This document shows, in pieces, positions 12,036-23,014 of a stretch of 64,000 bases of DNA; position 1 is the first letter of the stretch; each line of letters begins with the position of its first letter. Source of the stretch: Triplophysa rosa (taxonomy: Eukaryota; Chordata; Actinopteri; Cypriniformes; Nemacheilidae); assembly GCF_024868665.1 (NCBI RefSeq), contig NC_079910.1:10388976-10452975 (forward strand). Direction: 5' to 3'. A program made the position numbers and the translations under genes. The notes under the pieces are model-generated. The model had not been told where the DNA came from. It was given only the letters and a program-made list of their open reading frames with translations, and did no database searches.

Positions 12036-13449
12036 ATTGAATTGTATTAGTGATTTTTAGTATATTATTCGCAAAATTATAATGTGTGTGTTATTTGTTA
12101 CATTTACATTTAGTAAAAAAACTAAAACCTCCTTTGACCTTTATACATATACATTTAGTAAATGTAGTTTAAAATGAGGTTTTGATAACTATAACTATTG
12201 ATATCATTATTTGTCATTTGTTTTGCTTCTCTAGTAAATTGATTTTGTTTGTAGCATATTAACATATTTGAACTAAAACAAGAGCCTGAAACTATGACTT
12301 TCTGCAGGGTATAAGACCAGTTTGTGATCGCTTGAGAGTCTGCGGCAAAGATGTCAGAAACACGTGGCCTTTCTCAATGTCCAAAGAGACGCTGATTTTG
12401 AGAAAACATAATGACAACATGTTAATTTGCCATGTTCGAAGAGGTGGACGGCTGGAGAGGATTGTTATGGTGTCAGAGTCATGTGTGCAGTGAAGAATGG
12501 CAGCCTGCAGTCCTCGGCATGATTAACGGCTTTATGATGGATTGGCCTCCCCCGCAATGGGTGGACTTAAGTATATGACTGCTTCATGCCACAAAATTAA
12601 GTCTGACCCTTTGAGCCATCAAAGCTTCAATCATATACATGCCTAATGTTAGCCAATCAGGATCTCGGAATGTTTGGAGCAAAGTCCAAATAGCTGACCA
12701 GGGGTTGAGCTGGGGGAGTTTTAATTTCGACAGCAAAATATTTGGCATTCCACCCGTTTAATGTGTTTTGGAGTGTTAAAGTGAGTCAGTCATTTAAGAC
12801 CTCTCATTAGATCTGCTAGGCAGTACACTGATTTTTAAAGTTGATGTTACATGCTCAAATTAGTCTGACACATGAGCTGTATAAAGCACAGGGTAAACTA
12901 AGTGAAGATAAACACGTTACTATTTTTCATGTAGTCACCGCGAGTGGAGAGTCATTACTCAATTCACTCGCATTTCTCACTGCGGCTTTTCTCAGTTATA
13001 ATTGCGTTTCAGCACTTTCCGCACAGTCCGTGTTTAATGTATACAGATGGAGATGGAGTATAACGCATGTCTACAAAGCAGCTTATTTGATGCATAGTTG
13101 CAATACATATGCATGCATGTCAATTCAACAATATGCACGCATGTCAATCATAATTACGTATTTGCTGACCAAAGGAAAACAGCATCACACACTAGCCTGT
13201 GAAGCTACTCACATGATCAGTCACACAACATTCTCACTCCCTCTACAGGACAGTGGGGGGAGTTGCAGGAAGACCTCAGCTAGATCAAATTCTACAGCGG
13301 TCAATGAATGAAAACATGAAGCGAAGAAAAAGTGCTGACGCTGCTGTTAGCGACGGTGTAGAAATTATGTAAAACTGTACAATCAAAAAACACATTAGAA
13401 TAAAAATACATGTAGTGTACATTTTAAATTAGATTTTAAATGAGAATTT

Positions 13450-13450
<1 letters not shown>
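12036..13450. other. Intergenic sequence, no gene recognised
   Basis: An open frame of 156 codons (12841-13311, +) has no recognisable motif, no known start context and low-complexity composition, so it is not called as a gene. No repeat ends seen. Confidence 0.4.

Positions 13451-13537
<87 letters not shown>
13451..13537. repeat. CTTT tetranucleotide microsatellite
   Basis: About 21-22 nearly perfect copies of CTTT. Pure pyrimidine on this strand, so it can form triplex-type DNA; the frame reading KERKKERK is an artefact. Confidence 0.95.
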
Positions 13538-14453
13538 ATTGGTTTGACTTGGTTTGGCTCAATTTTATATAGGCCATTAAATGTCATTCCAGTCTTTAAA
13601 TGTAAATGCATCAGTCTTAGGGAGAACAATCTTTTACTGAGCAACATTATTCTTTTTGAAGTTAAATTCATCCTGACTGATCATTAATTTCTCGCGTGAG
13701 ATGGTAAAAGCATTTGGGCTCCTTTGACCTTTATTAAAGCAGCCAGTCCTCCTGGGGTCGTGGCTGATGCAGCTTTGTGCAGATGAACTCTGTCTCAATC
13801 ACAAAGCAGGTCATATGCATAACAAAGCATTATAATACCACTTACAGTAAAAGACGTTATGGTACCTTTGTACTTACTAGCCTACAATAATATTGAGTAC
13901 TTTATTAAATGAGAATGAATAAGATTTAAGAAGATTACATGGGCATACATTCGGGTTTAGTACTGCAAAGAAGCTTAGGACAGAACTGCTGCTTTGCGGA
14001 ACATATCAAGGGAGAACACTTTGCAGTACAATACTTAAAGGGACAGTACGGTATTGCCCGAAATGACCTGCAAAGAATAGATTTGCATAAATGTGTCACA
14101 GTAAGTGGCTACAATTTAATTTCTAAGGAAAATGTGTCAGTCAAAATCCATAAGCCGTTTTAGGATTTTTCATAATATTCTGATACTGACAGATTTAACA
14201 TTTAAGATTCAAATAAATGCACTCCTTTAGGTGCATTTAAAAAATACATTTTTAATTAAATTCATACCTTGTGGTTTTTCTATTGATTGTTTATTTTAGT
14301 ATTGTTTATTATTATCGTTCTATTCGGTGGTATTTTACAATAATAAGGGAAGGGTTCAGGTTGCTACAAGGATTTACACCTCTATTTACATGATGATGCA
14401 AAACAAATTTGACTAATTTACAACTTATCCATATTCATAAAGACAGATCTGAA
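13538..14453. other. Intergenic sequence, nothing recognised
   Basis: Mixed sequence without recognisable genes or repeat ends. Confidence 0.4.
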
Positions 14454-14528
14454 TTAAAGGGATGAACACAACTCGAAGGTGAGTAAATGATGACAGAATT
14501 TTCATTTTTGGGTGAAGTGTCCCTTTAA
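14454..14528. mobile_element. Short Angel-like MITE, internally deleted
   Basis: TTAA at 14454 and 14525 bracket only 75 bp: a few bases of left end, then GGTGAGTAAATGATGACAGA and TTCATTTTTGGGTGAAGTGT. It keeps the right half of the Angel-like unit and has lost most of the left half. Confidence 0.75.
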
Positions 14529-15744
14529 AATGAATAAGAAATCAATGATCTGATCTCTCTTAGTAATCATGATCAGCAATATGTAAACTGCATTGTCGAT
14601 GGACCTGTGGTGCACAAGGCGTTTTGCATGTCTGTTCAAGTGAGTGTACAACCGAGACAGCAGTTAAATGCAATCAAGGCACATAATGAGGTAATGAGAA
14701 TTGCAAGAAGCTCATTAAATATCTACAGGGAACTTCAGATTTCAATAAAAGCAATTTATATATGATTAATATGACACCTCTGGGTCTAACATATTTGTTC
14801 TGTCCAATTTGGTCATAGCAATACAATTCAATGGTGAATGATGTAAAGGTATCTAATGAAAGAAAGTCAAAAAGAGTTTGGGGAAAACGATGAACTATAC
14901 TCCAGATGGAAGTGACATGTGATAGCACATAAAAGCATAAGCCCCACCAGTACTTCAAAATGCAATACTCACTTCACATTTTGCTGTATTATTTTGTATG
15001 TTTAAAATAAATATGATAAAATACCAATAACAATTTGATACAAAAAGGATTTGTTGTCTGTTACTATACATTACAGAGATCTTTATAACAGGGCGTTGGG
15101 CTGTAGATTGCACCACACACTTGGCACCTGCTCCAGCTGCTGTATAGAGAAAACACCAAAGCTGAGCTGATCAGCACACTTGCACCTAGGACTGTATCCA
15201 CAGAGCTGCTCTTATACTAATCCTTATTGGCAGTGGTACTAAAGACACGCTGTAAACGGGTCTTCAGTCTGCTGATATGGAGATCAGGAGATAAGACAGA
15301 TAAAGAGATAAAAAAAATCGTGGATGAGAAATAAGAGATAAGAACATTTTTTTGTCATATCTTTATCATGGGAATAAAGAAATAACAATCTATTACATCT
15401 AGTGCTATATTTGCTGTACTTTTGTATAGTGACCTTCACACGATTCCCACAAATTCTGTGTCCATTGCCTACTGTACAAGTAAGGAGACTGCTCAACGCA
15501 CACTGCCTAGCCAAGGCCTTCCTGTTATCCTCCACCCCCATCCATGGTGAAAAGCTGATTGCCTTTCTTTCTCAGCAGCAATGCAGCATTCAGGTCCTGC
15601 AGGCAATTTGACAAATGAGCAACGATCTGAACTGAGGGGGATGCCTCCACTGCAGCACGTCCCAGAGCACACGTGCCCGTAACCAGTACTGCTGCGCTTC
15701 ATACATACAACTGTCCCATTGCATGCACACGGAGGCAGGCAGGG
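14529..15744. other. Intergenic sequence, nothing recognised
   Basis: No recognisable gene or repeat ends; AT-rich to about 15040 and less so afterwards. Confidence 0.4.
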
Positions 15745-15748
15745 GGCG

Positions 15749-15811
<63 letters not shown>

Positions 15812-15842
15812 GCACGCACACACACACACACGCACACACACA

Positions 15843-15886
<44 letters not shown>

Positions 15887-15896
15887 CCGCACGCGC

Positions 15897-15935
<39 letters not shown>

Positions 15936-15949
15936 CACACACACACACA
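15745..15949. repeat. Compound GC / CA / CACG microsatellite
   Basis: Starts with a GC run of about 6 units, continues as CA repeats broken by blocks of CACG and GCAC. Alternating purine and pyrimidine throughout makes it a strong candidate for Z-DNA. Frames of CVCVCV or HTHTHT across it are artefacts. Confidence 0.95.
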
Positions 15950-16162
15950 AACTCAGCTGCAGTGCTGTAATGGCTTTAGCCTAAAGCTCAGGTATCTGCT
16001 TTGGGCAGGCAGTCCCATAATTACCTCCACAATGCAGCACTGAGCACCATCTCTACGCATTACTGGAGAACTTTGTCCTCAATCTCAAGTATAAGATTTT
16101 AACCTCTAATTCCATCACATAAAGACAAAAATACACTGCCAAGTCATTCATTATTGCTGTAA

Positions 16163-16470
16163 CTCTTACAATAAGGTTGTATTTGTTAACATTAGTCAAT
16201 GCAAGTTAACATGAACTAGCAATGAACATATTTATACATCTTTTATTAACATAGTGTTAATAACATGATAATTTTAGCATTTACTGTACAAGTACATTTT
16301 TATAATCAAATGTTGTAAATGTTAACTTTAGTTAATGCACAATGAACTAACATGAATAATTGTATTGACATTAACAAACATTAGCAAAGAATAATAAATG
16401 CTGAAAACTATATTGCTCATTGTTAGTTCATAGTTAGCAAATGCATTTACTAATGTTAACATATACAAAC
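16163..16470. repeat. Interspersed fish repeat with inverted TTAACATTAG ends
   Basis: Left part TTGTATTTGTTAACATTAGT and right part ACTAATGTTAACATATACAA are inverted copies, and modules like GTTAATGCA and CATGAACTA recur inside. This is a very common pattern in fish genomes; probably a DNA MITE but no target duplication was defined. Confidence 0.65.
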
Positions 16471-17305
16471 CATTTCTTAGTAGTATTTTTTTCTAGTAAA
16501 AAGAATCTAACCATCTAAACAGCATCCAAACTTAAGAATTGAAATTAACTTAAGAAACAAAATTGTGTACTATAAGAAAGACACAGAAATTATTTGTCAT
16601 TGAAAATAATAATTTTCTTTGTTTAAGTAAGTCTAACAACAATGTATGAATCTTAAAAGAAAACAAGGAAAAAAATTGAGGTAACGATTTTTTCTAAACC
16701 AAGTTTCCCCAGGCTATCTTGTTTTAAGGATGTTTAGATATTTTTACAAAAAAAAAACAATTAAGAAAAGGTTTTGCTTATTTTATATTATTTATCATTT
16801 TATTGTATTTACATTTGATTTATTTGCTTATTTATTTAGGTTATATTTAACCTTTTTGGCATTTAGTAAACAAAGCAGATTCATTTATTTAAACTCAGTT
16901 AATTGGTTTAATAACATGCGGTTATGCAGTACTGAGCGCCTGAAGTGCTTTCTGCAGAGAGAAGCATCTTACTGCACAAAACAAATGATACTATATGGTG
17001 CAATCGCTCTCTTTGGTCCTGGGTTGATAGTTTACTGTAGGTTGTCAATGCCGCTGTCAGACACACATTCTCTGCTTTAGAGAGCGAGTGATTTGCGGGT
17101 TGCCTGCTGGGACTTAGTATTGATTACTTTTAAATTACAGGTTTTAAAAGGTTGGCGAAAAAGAGGAGGTGTAAGCGGCCCGTGCGCAGCAGCGTCTGCA
17201 CGCTCTCAGGCAGTAATCAGCATCTTCAGCATATTATGCTAGCACTGCACAGGAAAATGTGAATTTCACTGAGAGACAGCTGAGTGCTGGGTAATTTAAT
17301 TCAGG
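16471..17305. other. Intergenic sequence, possibly conserved near 17080-17280
   Basis: The first part is AT-rich and unremarkable. At 17080-17280 composition turns more balanced with no repeat ends. No gene is recognised. Confidence 0.35.
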
Positions 17306-17320
17306 ACACACACACACGCA

Positions 17321-17411
<91 letters not shown>
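17306..17411. repeat. CA microsatellite with CACG block
   Basis: CA repeats with a run of about five CACG/GCAC units near the start (17317-17341) and one later interruption. It has the same architecture as the repeat at 15745. Confidence 0.95.
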
Positions 17412-17749
17412 TCTTTGTCGGCCAGCGGTGTAAAGTGAGCCCTATAACCTTCAAAACTACAGCACCTTTCATCCCATCATAAAGAATGACTGACAAATAA
17501 GGCCAGTTAAGCCTTTGAAGATATTAAGTGTGTAGAATCATAAAACCTATTCTCCAAAAATTGTCTTTTGGAGGCAAGCAGAAATTTGATCAGCATAATG
17601 ACGGCTTGTACCTTAATGCATTTGACAGAAACTTTATTCTGAATGTATCATTTTACCCAAAGTAATGATATTATGGTTATAGTAACTGTTTCGATTATAT
17701 TAAATGCAATTTTGTGGCTCATCAATTTTGCATTACTTTATTGTATTTT

Positions 17750-17812
17750 ATTTACATTTATTCTTTTAGCAGATGCTTCTATCCAAAGCTACTTACAAGT
17801 CAGGGAGCATTT
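17750..17812 (-). repeat. SINE-type 3' tail, reverse orientation
   Basis: TTAGCAGATGCTTCTATCCA followed by AAGCTACTTACAAGT is the reverse complement of the widespread fish tail TAAGTCGCTTTGGATAAAAG. The same tail occurs in the forward direction at 61733. No tRNA-like head lies next to it, so only the 3' part remains or was inserted. Confidence 0.7.
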
Positions 17813-18577
17813 TTTGAGCCGCCAAAAAAACAAACATGTTAAAACAACAAAAATGATTTAAACTAATAATTCAACACTTAGAAAAATCGCTTCGTATTTC
17901 TACACAACTTTGTCCTCATTTTGAAGAACAAAGTTGTTTTAACTTCCGTCAACATTTGTGAATCTAAACATCATCCACTTACATGTCCTTGAGAAGCAAG
18001 TTGTATAAAATAATCTAACATGACCTGCTCCATTTTCAGACAACTTGACGCAAAAAGACATTTTGAGTTTTATGCACTGAAGTAAAAGGACCGTCTCTGG
18101 CAATGTGTACATCATTTACAGCAGTTTATACTTTAAATATTATAATAATTGTATAATCAAAAAGCCTAGACGTTTAGAGACTCCAAATGATGGTGCAGGT
18201 CACAAATGTTTTCTGTAATTTTAATTAAAAAAAAAACTAAGACACTTTTATTCTGTGTGCTTTGGGTTTTACCTTCATGTTTCCATAGGACATACGAATT
18301 TGGGAAAGACTTTTTTTTATTCTGCTGCTGTACCATGCAATATTAAACACAAGGTGGCAGAAAAGAGCTTTTTTTTAACCTTGATCTGAAAGCATCCTAG
18401 TAATCCTTCTGTCGCTTACCCTGATCACAAATAAAAAAAAAAGCTTTGGCACCTTTACATCATCTTACAATACAATGCCTCATTGACTAACGCCTTATTG
18501 ACTAATGATGCCATAAGGCTAATAACTACTATGTTATGTATGTTGACTGCAAAATATCACAGTTTTAACCACTTCCA
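17813..18577. other. Intergenic sequence, nothing recognised
   Basis: AT-rich DNA with poly-T and poly-A runs; no gene or element ends recognised. Confidence 0.4.
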
Positions 18578-18835
18578 TTCAAAAGTTTAGGATCACTTGA
18601 CTGACATATATCTCTTGTAATCATTTGATGTAAAGGCATTAGCTATGCATTTGAAACGAGCTGTAGACATAAATATAACTGTGAAAACATTTCATTACAA
18701 ATTAAAATATAAAAAAGCTTTTGAAATGGATAATTTGGACCAAAAAAAGAAATAAAAAGAAAGGGCAGCCAATAAGAGCCCAGCATAGATGGAAACTGCT
18801 TCAATACTGTTTAAAAAGCATCTCAGTGTGAGACC
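18578..18835. repeat. Tc1-like transposon relic
   Basis: Starts with CCATTCAAAAGTTTAGGATC, the form of a fish Tc1-like terminal repeat, and later carries AAGAGCCCAGCATAGATGG and TTTAAAAAGCATCTCAG, wording I associate with decayed fish Tc1-like copies. No open transposase frame and no right end seen. Confidence 0.5.
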
Positions 18836-19271
18836 TGGCACATCACATCACACAACACATCACAGCAACTTGTTTTACAGTATACTGTATCTCTGCTGTG
18901 CCAACACACCGGATTTAACAGCATGTCAGTCCTTCAATTCCCAGCATGGCTTCACTTATGCCTTGCACGTAAAATAAACAGAATTTGTGCAGGAAAAAAT
19001 GTGTCTGTCCTGCAGAAGGAATGACTCAGAGAGAGCGAATATGTCAGAGCGTTGTGTGTCTGTAGAATTAGCTCACAGTAAATTTCCTTTTCCTTAAGAA
19101 ACGTTACTCATGCATGCATTCCTTCAGCCCACTTCCAGTTCCTAAAAAGAATGAGGTTCTTGTGCATGATGTTTGGTGCTCTGCTGAGGAAACACAGCAT
19201 GTGAGGAACGCAGAGCCAAGACACATTTGTATGTTTGCTGGTGAAAATGGAATCAGACCATGGTAAACAAA
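18836..19271. other. Intergenic sequence, nothing recognised
   Basis: Short unique-looking stretch left of the Tc1-like element. Confidence 0.45.
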
Positions 19272-19273
19272 TA

Positions 19274-19483
19274 CAAACCCGATTCCAAAAAAGTTGGGAC
19301 ACTGTACAAATTGTGAATAAAAAAGGAATGCAATAATTTACGAATCTCATAATCTTATATTTTATTCACAATAGAATATAGATAACATATCAAATGTTGA
19401 AAGTGAGACATTTTGAAATGTCATGCCAAATATTGGCTCATTTTGGATTTCATGAGAGCTACACATTCCAAAAAAGTTGGGAC
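19274..19483. repeat. Left inverted repeat of the Tc1-like element, two core sites
   Basis: Outer core at 19274-19300 and inner core at 19466-19483, about 190 bp apart. In related elements both are transposase binding sites; that role is inferred here. Confidence 0.85.
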
Positions 19484-19625
19484 AGGTAGCAATAAGAGGC
19501 CGGAAAAGTTAAATGTACATATAAGGAACAGCTGGAGGACCAATTTGCAACTTATTAGGTCAATTGGCAACATGATTGGGTATAAAAAGAGCCTCTCAGA
19601 GTGGCAGTGTCTCTCAGAAGTCAAG

Positions 19626-20648
19626 ATGGGCAGAGGATCACCAATTCCCCCAATGCTGCGGCGAAAAATAGTGGAGTAATATCAGAAAGGAGTTTCTCAG
19701 AGAAAAATTGCAAAGAGTTTGAAGTTATCATCATCTACAGTGCATAATATCATCCAAAGATTCAGAGAATCTGGAACAATCTCTGTGCGTAAGGGTCAAG
19801 GCCGGAAAACCATACTGGATGCCCGTGATCTTCGGGCCCTTAGACGGCACTGCATCACATACAGGAATGCTACTGTAATGGAAATCACAACATGGGCTCA
19901 GGAATACTTCCAGAAAACATTGTCGGTGAACACAATCCACCGTGCCATTCGCCGTTGCCGGCTAAAACTCTATAGGTCAAAAAAGAAGCCATATCTAAAC
20001 ATGATCCAGAAGCGCAGGCGTTTTCTCTGGGCCAAGGCTCATTTAAAATGGACTGTGGCAAAGTGGAAAACTGTTCTGTGGTCAGACGAATCAAAATTTG
20101 AAGTTCTTTTTGGAAAACTGGGACGCCATGTCATCCGGACTAAAGAGGACAAGGACAACCCAAGTTGTTATCAGCGCTCAGTTCAGAAGCCTGCATCTCT
20201 GATGGTATGGGGTTGCATGAGTGCGTGTGGCATGGGCAGCTTACACATCTGGAAAGGCACCATCAATGCTGAAAGGTATATCCAAGTTCTAGAACAACAT
20301 ATGCTCCCATCCAGACGTCGTCTCTTTCAGGGAAGACCTTGCATTTTCCAACATGACAATGCCAGACCACATACTGCATCAATTACAACATCATGGCTGC
20401 GTAGAAGAAGGATCCGGGTACTGAAATGGCCAGCCTGCAGTCCAGATCTTTCACCCATAGAAAACATTTGGCGCATCATAAAGAGGAAGATGCGACAAAG
20501 AAGACCTAAGACAGTCGAGCAACTAGAAGCCTGTATTAGACAAGAATGGGACAACATTCCTATTCCTAAACTTGAGCAACTTGTCTCCTCAGTCCCCAGA
20601 CGTTTGCAGACTGTTATAAAAAGAAGAGGGGATGCCACACAGTGGTAA
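19626..20648 (+). pseudogene. Tc1-type DD34E transposase with one premature stop
   Basis: The protein would cut and paste the surrounding element. Counted from ATG at 19626 the frame spans 340 codons, the usual Tc1 length. After 17 codons (MGRGSPIPPMLRRKIVE) a TAA at 19677-19679 interrupts it; from there the same frame is open to the stop at 20646-20648. An N-terminal paired-like helix-turn-helix follows (IAKSLKLSSSTVHNIIQRF), then a GRKT hinge. The catalytic triad is visible: D154 in WSDESKF, D244 in QHDNARPH and E279 in SPIENIW, with exactly 34 residues between the last two. No frameshift was found. The stop makes this copy non-functional unless read through or restarted downstream; no ATG in frame follows soon after it. 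Confidence 0.9.
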
Positions 20649-20658
20649 ACATGGCCTT

Positions 20659-20868
20659 GTCCCAACTTTTTTGAGATGTGTTGATGCCATGAAATTTAAA
20701 ATCAACTTATTTTTCCCTTAAAATGATACATTCTCTCAGTTTAAACATTTGATATGTCATCTATGTTGTATTCTGAATAAAATATTGAAATTTGAAACTT
20801 CCACATCATTGCATTCTGTTTTTATTCACAATTTGTACAGTGTCCCAACTTTTTTGGAATCGGGTTTG
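20659..20868. repeat. Right inverted repeat of the Tc1-like element, two core sites
   Basis: Inner core GTCCCAACTTTTTTGA at 20659-20674, only 10 bp after the transposase stop, and outer core AACTTTTTTGGAATCGGG at 20848-20865. It mirrors the left end. Confidence 0.85.
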
Positions 20869-20870
20869 TA

Positions 20871-21298
20871 CATTTTATTTGGTGTTAAACATCTAAAGCG
20901 GCTTTCAAGGATGCTGGAGAATTTGTTATGTAAGTAGTTTCAAAATGGATTCAGTATTGAATCACATGTAACATTTCATTTTAGATTTATTTTTTCCTAT
21001 GCACAAATCATTGTTAACTTACTGGAACTCAAATTGTTTTCTTGTTGTTTTGCTCCTCTAGCAACAATCTGCTAAATATTTTAAAGGAAACTCCCTTTAA
21101 CAGCTGGCAGCATTATTCTAAGATCACAGCAACTTCTTCCACTAAGATTGTGTATGATTTGTATTAGTTTATGAGCAGGAGAGAAGGAGCCAAGATACAT
21201 GTGTTTTTATATTTTTAAGAGCCAAGGTACCAGAGGCTCATGGTAAGTATATGCAGTCAATGGTTTTTACAGCTTTGGTTGGTATTATCCAACCTTAC
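20871..21298. other. Intergenic sequence, nothing recognised
   Basis: AT-rich stretch without recognisable features. Confidence 0.45.
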
Positions 21299-21819
21299 TT
21301 AAATGGACAGTTTACCCCATAATGAAAATTCTGTAATCATTGACTCACAAAACTTTTTGGGCTGTGTTACACAAAAAACTTCAACTTTCGGAACAGTGGC
21401 TAAAGCAGCCTCTGGTCTACTTTTACTGAGTGAAAAAAATGGAAAAGATTTATGGCATTTCTAAGCAAATTTGGATATGCCAGTAGCTAGATTGAACACA
21501 AGGGGACAGTACAACACTTTCACATTTCACAACTCCCTGAAGGCAGCAAACACCAGCGGTGTTTTGCAAATAAAGGAACAGTTCAACCAAAAACTTTAAT
21601 TTGGTTATAATTTATGTAACATTATGTTTTTCAAACATGGGGAACAAAAGATGTTTGGTAGAGTGTGGGTGCAGCCTCTGCTCTAATTCACTTTCATTGT
21701 ATAAGAACATCAACATTCCTAAAACTTTCTCAACTTGTATTCAACAGATAAAGGTCAAACAGGTTTTAAAGGGGCACGACAAGAGTTTTTTTTTAATTTT
21801 AGGATGAACTATTCTTTAA
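21299..21819. repeat. Two Angel-like fragments
   Basis: A left end starts at TTAA 21299 (AATGGACAGTTTACCCCATA then AATGAAAATTCTGTAATCAT). A second unit begins near 21572 (AAAGGAACAGTTCAACCAAA) and ends TTAGGATGAACTATTCTTTAA with TTAA at 21816-21819. They may be one interrupted element or two neighbours; between them lies unassigned sequence. Confidence 0.6.
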
Positions 21820-22639
21820 GGTCAATATTAAATCCAACCAACAAAAAAACGAAGGATAGACACTTGCAACCAAAGAGTTGATGGGTTGAAGAAAAGTGGT
21901 ATATAGTGTAAGGTCTACAGAGGAGTACACACTCGCCAGACAGTAAGAGTTGCCAAGGTGCCTCGCTGTCTGTTGAGTCATAAAGAGAGCAGCCGCATGA
22001 ATCAGTGTCTTCAAGCATGGAAAACAGTTAGGGTCAGAGTGCAGTCAGATTGAAAATAAAAACGAAAGCAAGTATTACTGTAACTCAAAGAAGGATGGTA
22101 ACAATATGCTCAATGTGAATGTGTGTGGAAGGGGTCTAACATTCAAAAACCCATATAATCAGCCACTGTTCTGACTAAAATGTCGATTTTGGTCACAGAC
22201 ACGATTGAAAATAATAGAGCTTAAAGCACCACAAAATATCACTTTTTCTATCTGGCAAATACAAGGAAAGACACAAGATAAAATATACAACTATACTGCC
22301 TAATATACCCTTACGCAAACTATATTTTCCTATGCATTAACTGTCAATATATTAAATAATGAAACATCTATTCAAATATATAGAACAATACATTGTTAAT
22401 ATCTTACAATATCTCAATATATTATACAGAAAGTATAATAAAGTATATAATAATACAGAAGTAATTGCTGCTTTTCATATATTGAAAAATATAAGCACTT
22501 GGTTGGTTCCAGTATATGATAATGTATTATTTAATAAATTGCATTCTTTTTTCCAGTATATCCCTAAAATATATAGTCCTATATATTTTGTTTCGTAATG
22601 GTATCCACAAAAAACTCACAGGACTCAAATTATAATTCC
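21820..22639. other. AT-rich intergenic sequence
   Basis: Very AT-rich at 22250-22600 with many TATATT words. No gene or element ends recognised. Confidence 0.45.
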
Positions 22640-22819
22640 AGCTATTACGACTACCAAGAGTGATTTAAAACGAAAATAAAACGGAGCACTAGCAAGCACA
22701 TGTTCGACATGCACGTTCAGATTGCTTATCATCATTACGTAGTCCACAATTAGCAGGCTTTATCAGGGGAAATGAGCTAAACAACAAAAACTCAGCTCAT
22801 TTGGGAGGGACGTTCAGCA

Positions 22820-22955
22820 GCAGCTGGGAGCTATTTGACCACGTGACATGAGAGATGTTTCTGTCGCTGTAGCAGCCATCATTTCACTCAAATACAAGCC
22901 TGTGCTAACAAGACACGAAGAGAATATATAGACATGGATTTGCACGGGAATATCG
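22820..22955 (+). promoter_or_regulatory. spsb1: Candidate spsb1 promoter with CACGTG box
   Basis: A CACGTG E-box lies at 22840-22845 in the context GACCACGTGACATG, a binding site type for bHLH-leucine zipper factors (USF, MITF/TFE, MYC). A TATATA word is at 22925-22930, about 30 bp before the presumed transcription start. The block contrasts with the AT-rich DNA to its left and is free of mobile elements. Assignment to spsb1 rests on it being the nearest + strand promoter-like region upstream with a good donor; it is about 14.3 kb before the start codon. Confidence 0.4.
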
Positions 22956-23014
22956 ACTGAAAGAGGTTCCACTCCTTCGCGAATGGTTTATTTTTCGGCG
23001 TGTTTCAGTTGCAG
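22955..23014 (+). other. spsb1: Candidate non-coding first exon of spsb1
   Basis: The segment ends in TTGCAG followed by gtacgc, a good donor with gt at 23015-23016. Its start near 22955 is placed from the TATATA word only. It holds no long frame, as expected of a 5' UTR exon. The alternative is an exon of an unrelated non-coding RNA. Confidence 0.35.

Larger units (their letters stand above)
19272..20870 (+). mobile_element. Tc1/mariner-type transposon, nearly intact
   Basis: The element lies between TA dinucleotides (19272-19273 and 20869-20870), the target duplication of the Tc1/mariner superfamily. The outer inverted repeats read CAAACCCGATTCCAAAAAAG and match for close to 50 bp. A second copy of the core TTCCAAAAAAGTTGGGAC sits at 19466-19483, and its inverse GTCCCAACTTTTTTGA at 20659-20674. 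Each end therefore holds two core sites, the IR/DR layout known from elements such as Sleeping Beauty. The interior holds one transposase frame. The high match between the two ends points to a recent insertion. Confidence 0.95.

Noticed and set aside
12841..13311. 156-codon + strand frame
   Set aside because: No domain, no splice or promoter context, and composition like the surrounding non-coding DNA.
13429..13671. Lys-Glu-Arg-rich frame on the - strand
   Set aside because: Most of it is the CTTT microsatellite read in reverse.
12125..13745. Repeated CTCCTTTGACCTTTAT words (12128 and 13719) as nuclear receptor DR1 sites
   Set aside because: Only one half-site is good and two short matches in 1.6 kb are not enough to claim regulatory function.
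15493..16043. Several 80-150-codon frames rich in Cys-Val or His-Thr
   Set aside because: They are translations of the CA/CACG microsatellite in every frame and carry no gene signals.
17296..17496. Cys-Val-rich frame on the - strand
   Set aside because: Translated CA repeat.
19719..20648. Treating the transposase as a complete gene starting at 19719
   Set aside because: That start is TTG in the middle of the DNA-binding domain; the true start is the ATG at 19626 with an intervening stop.
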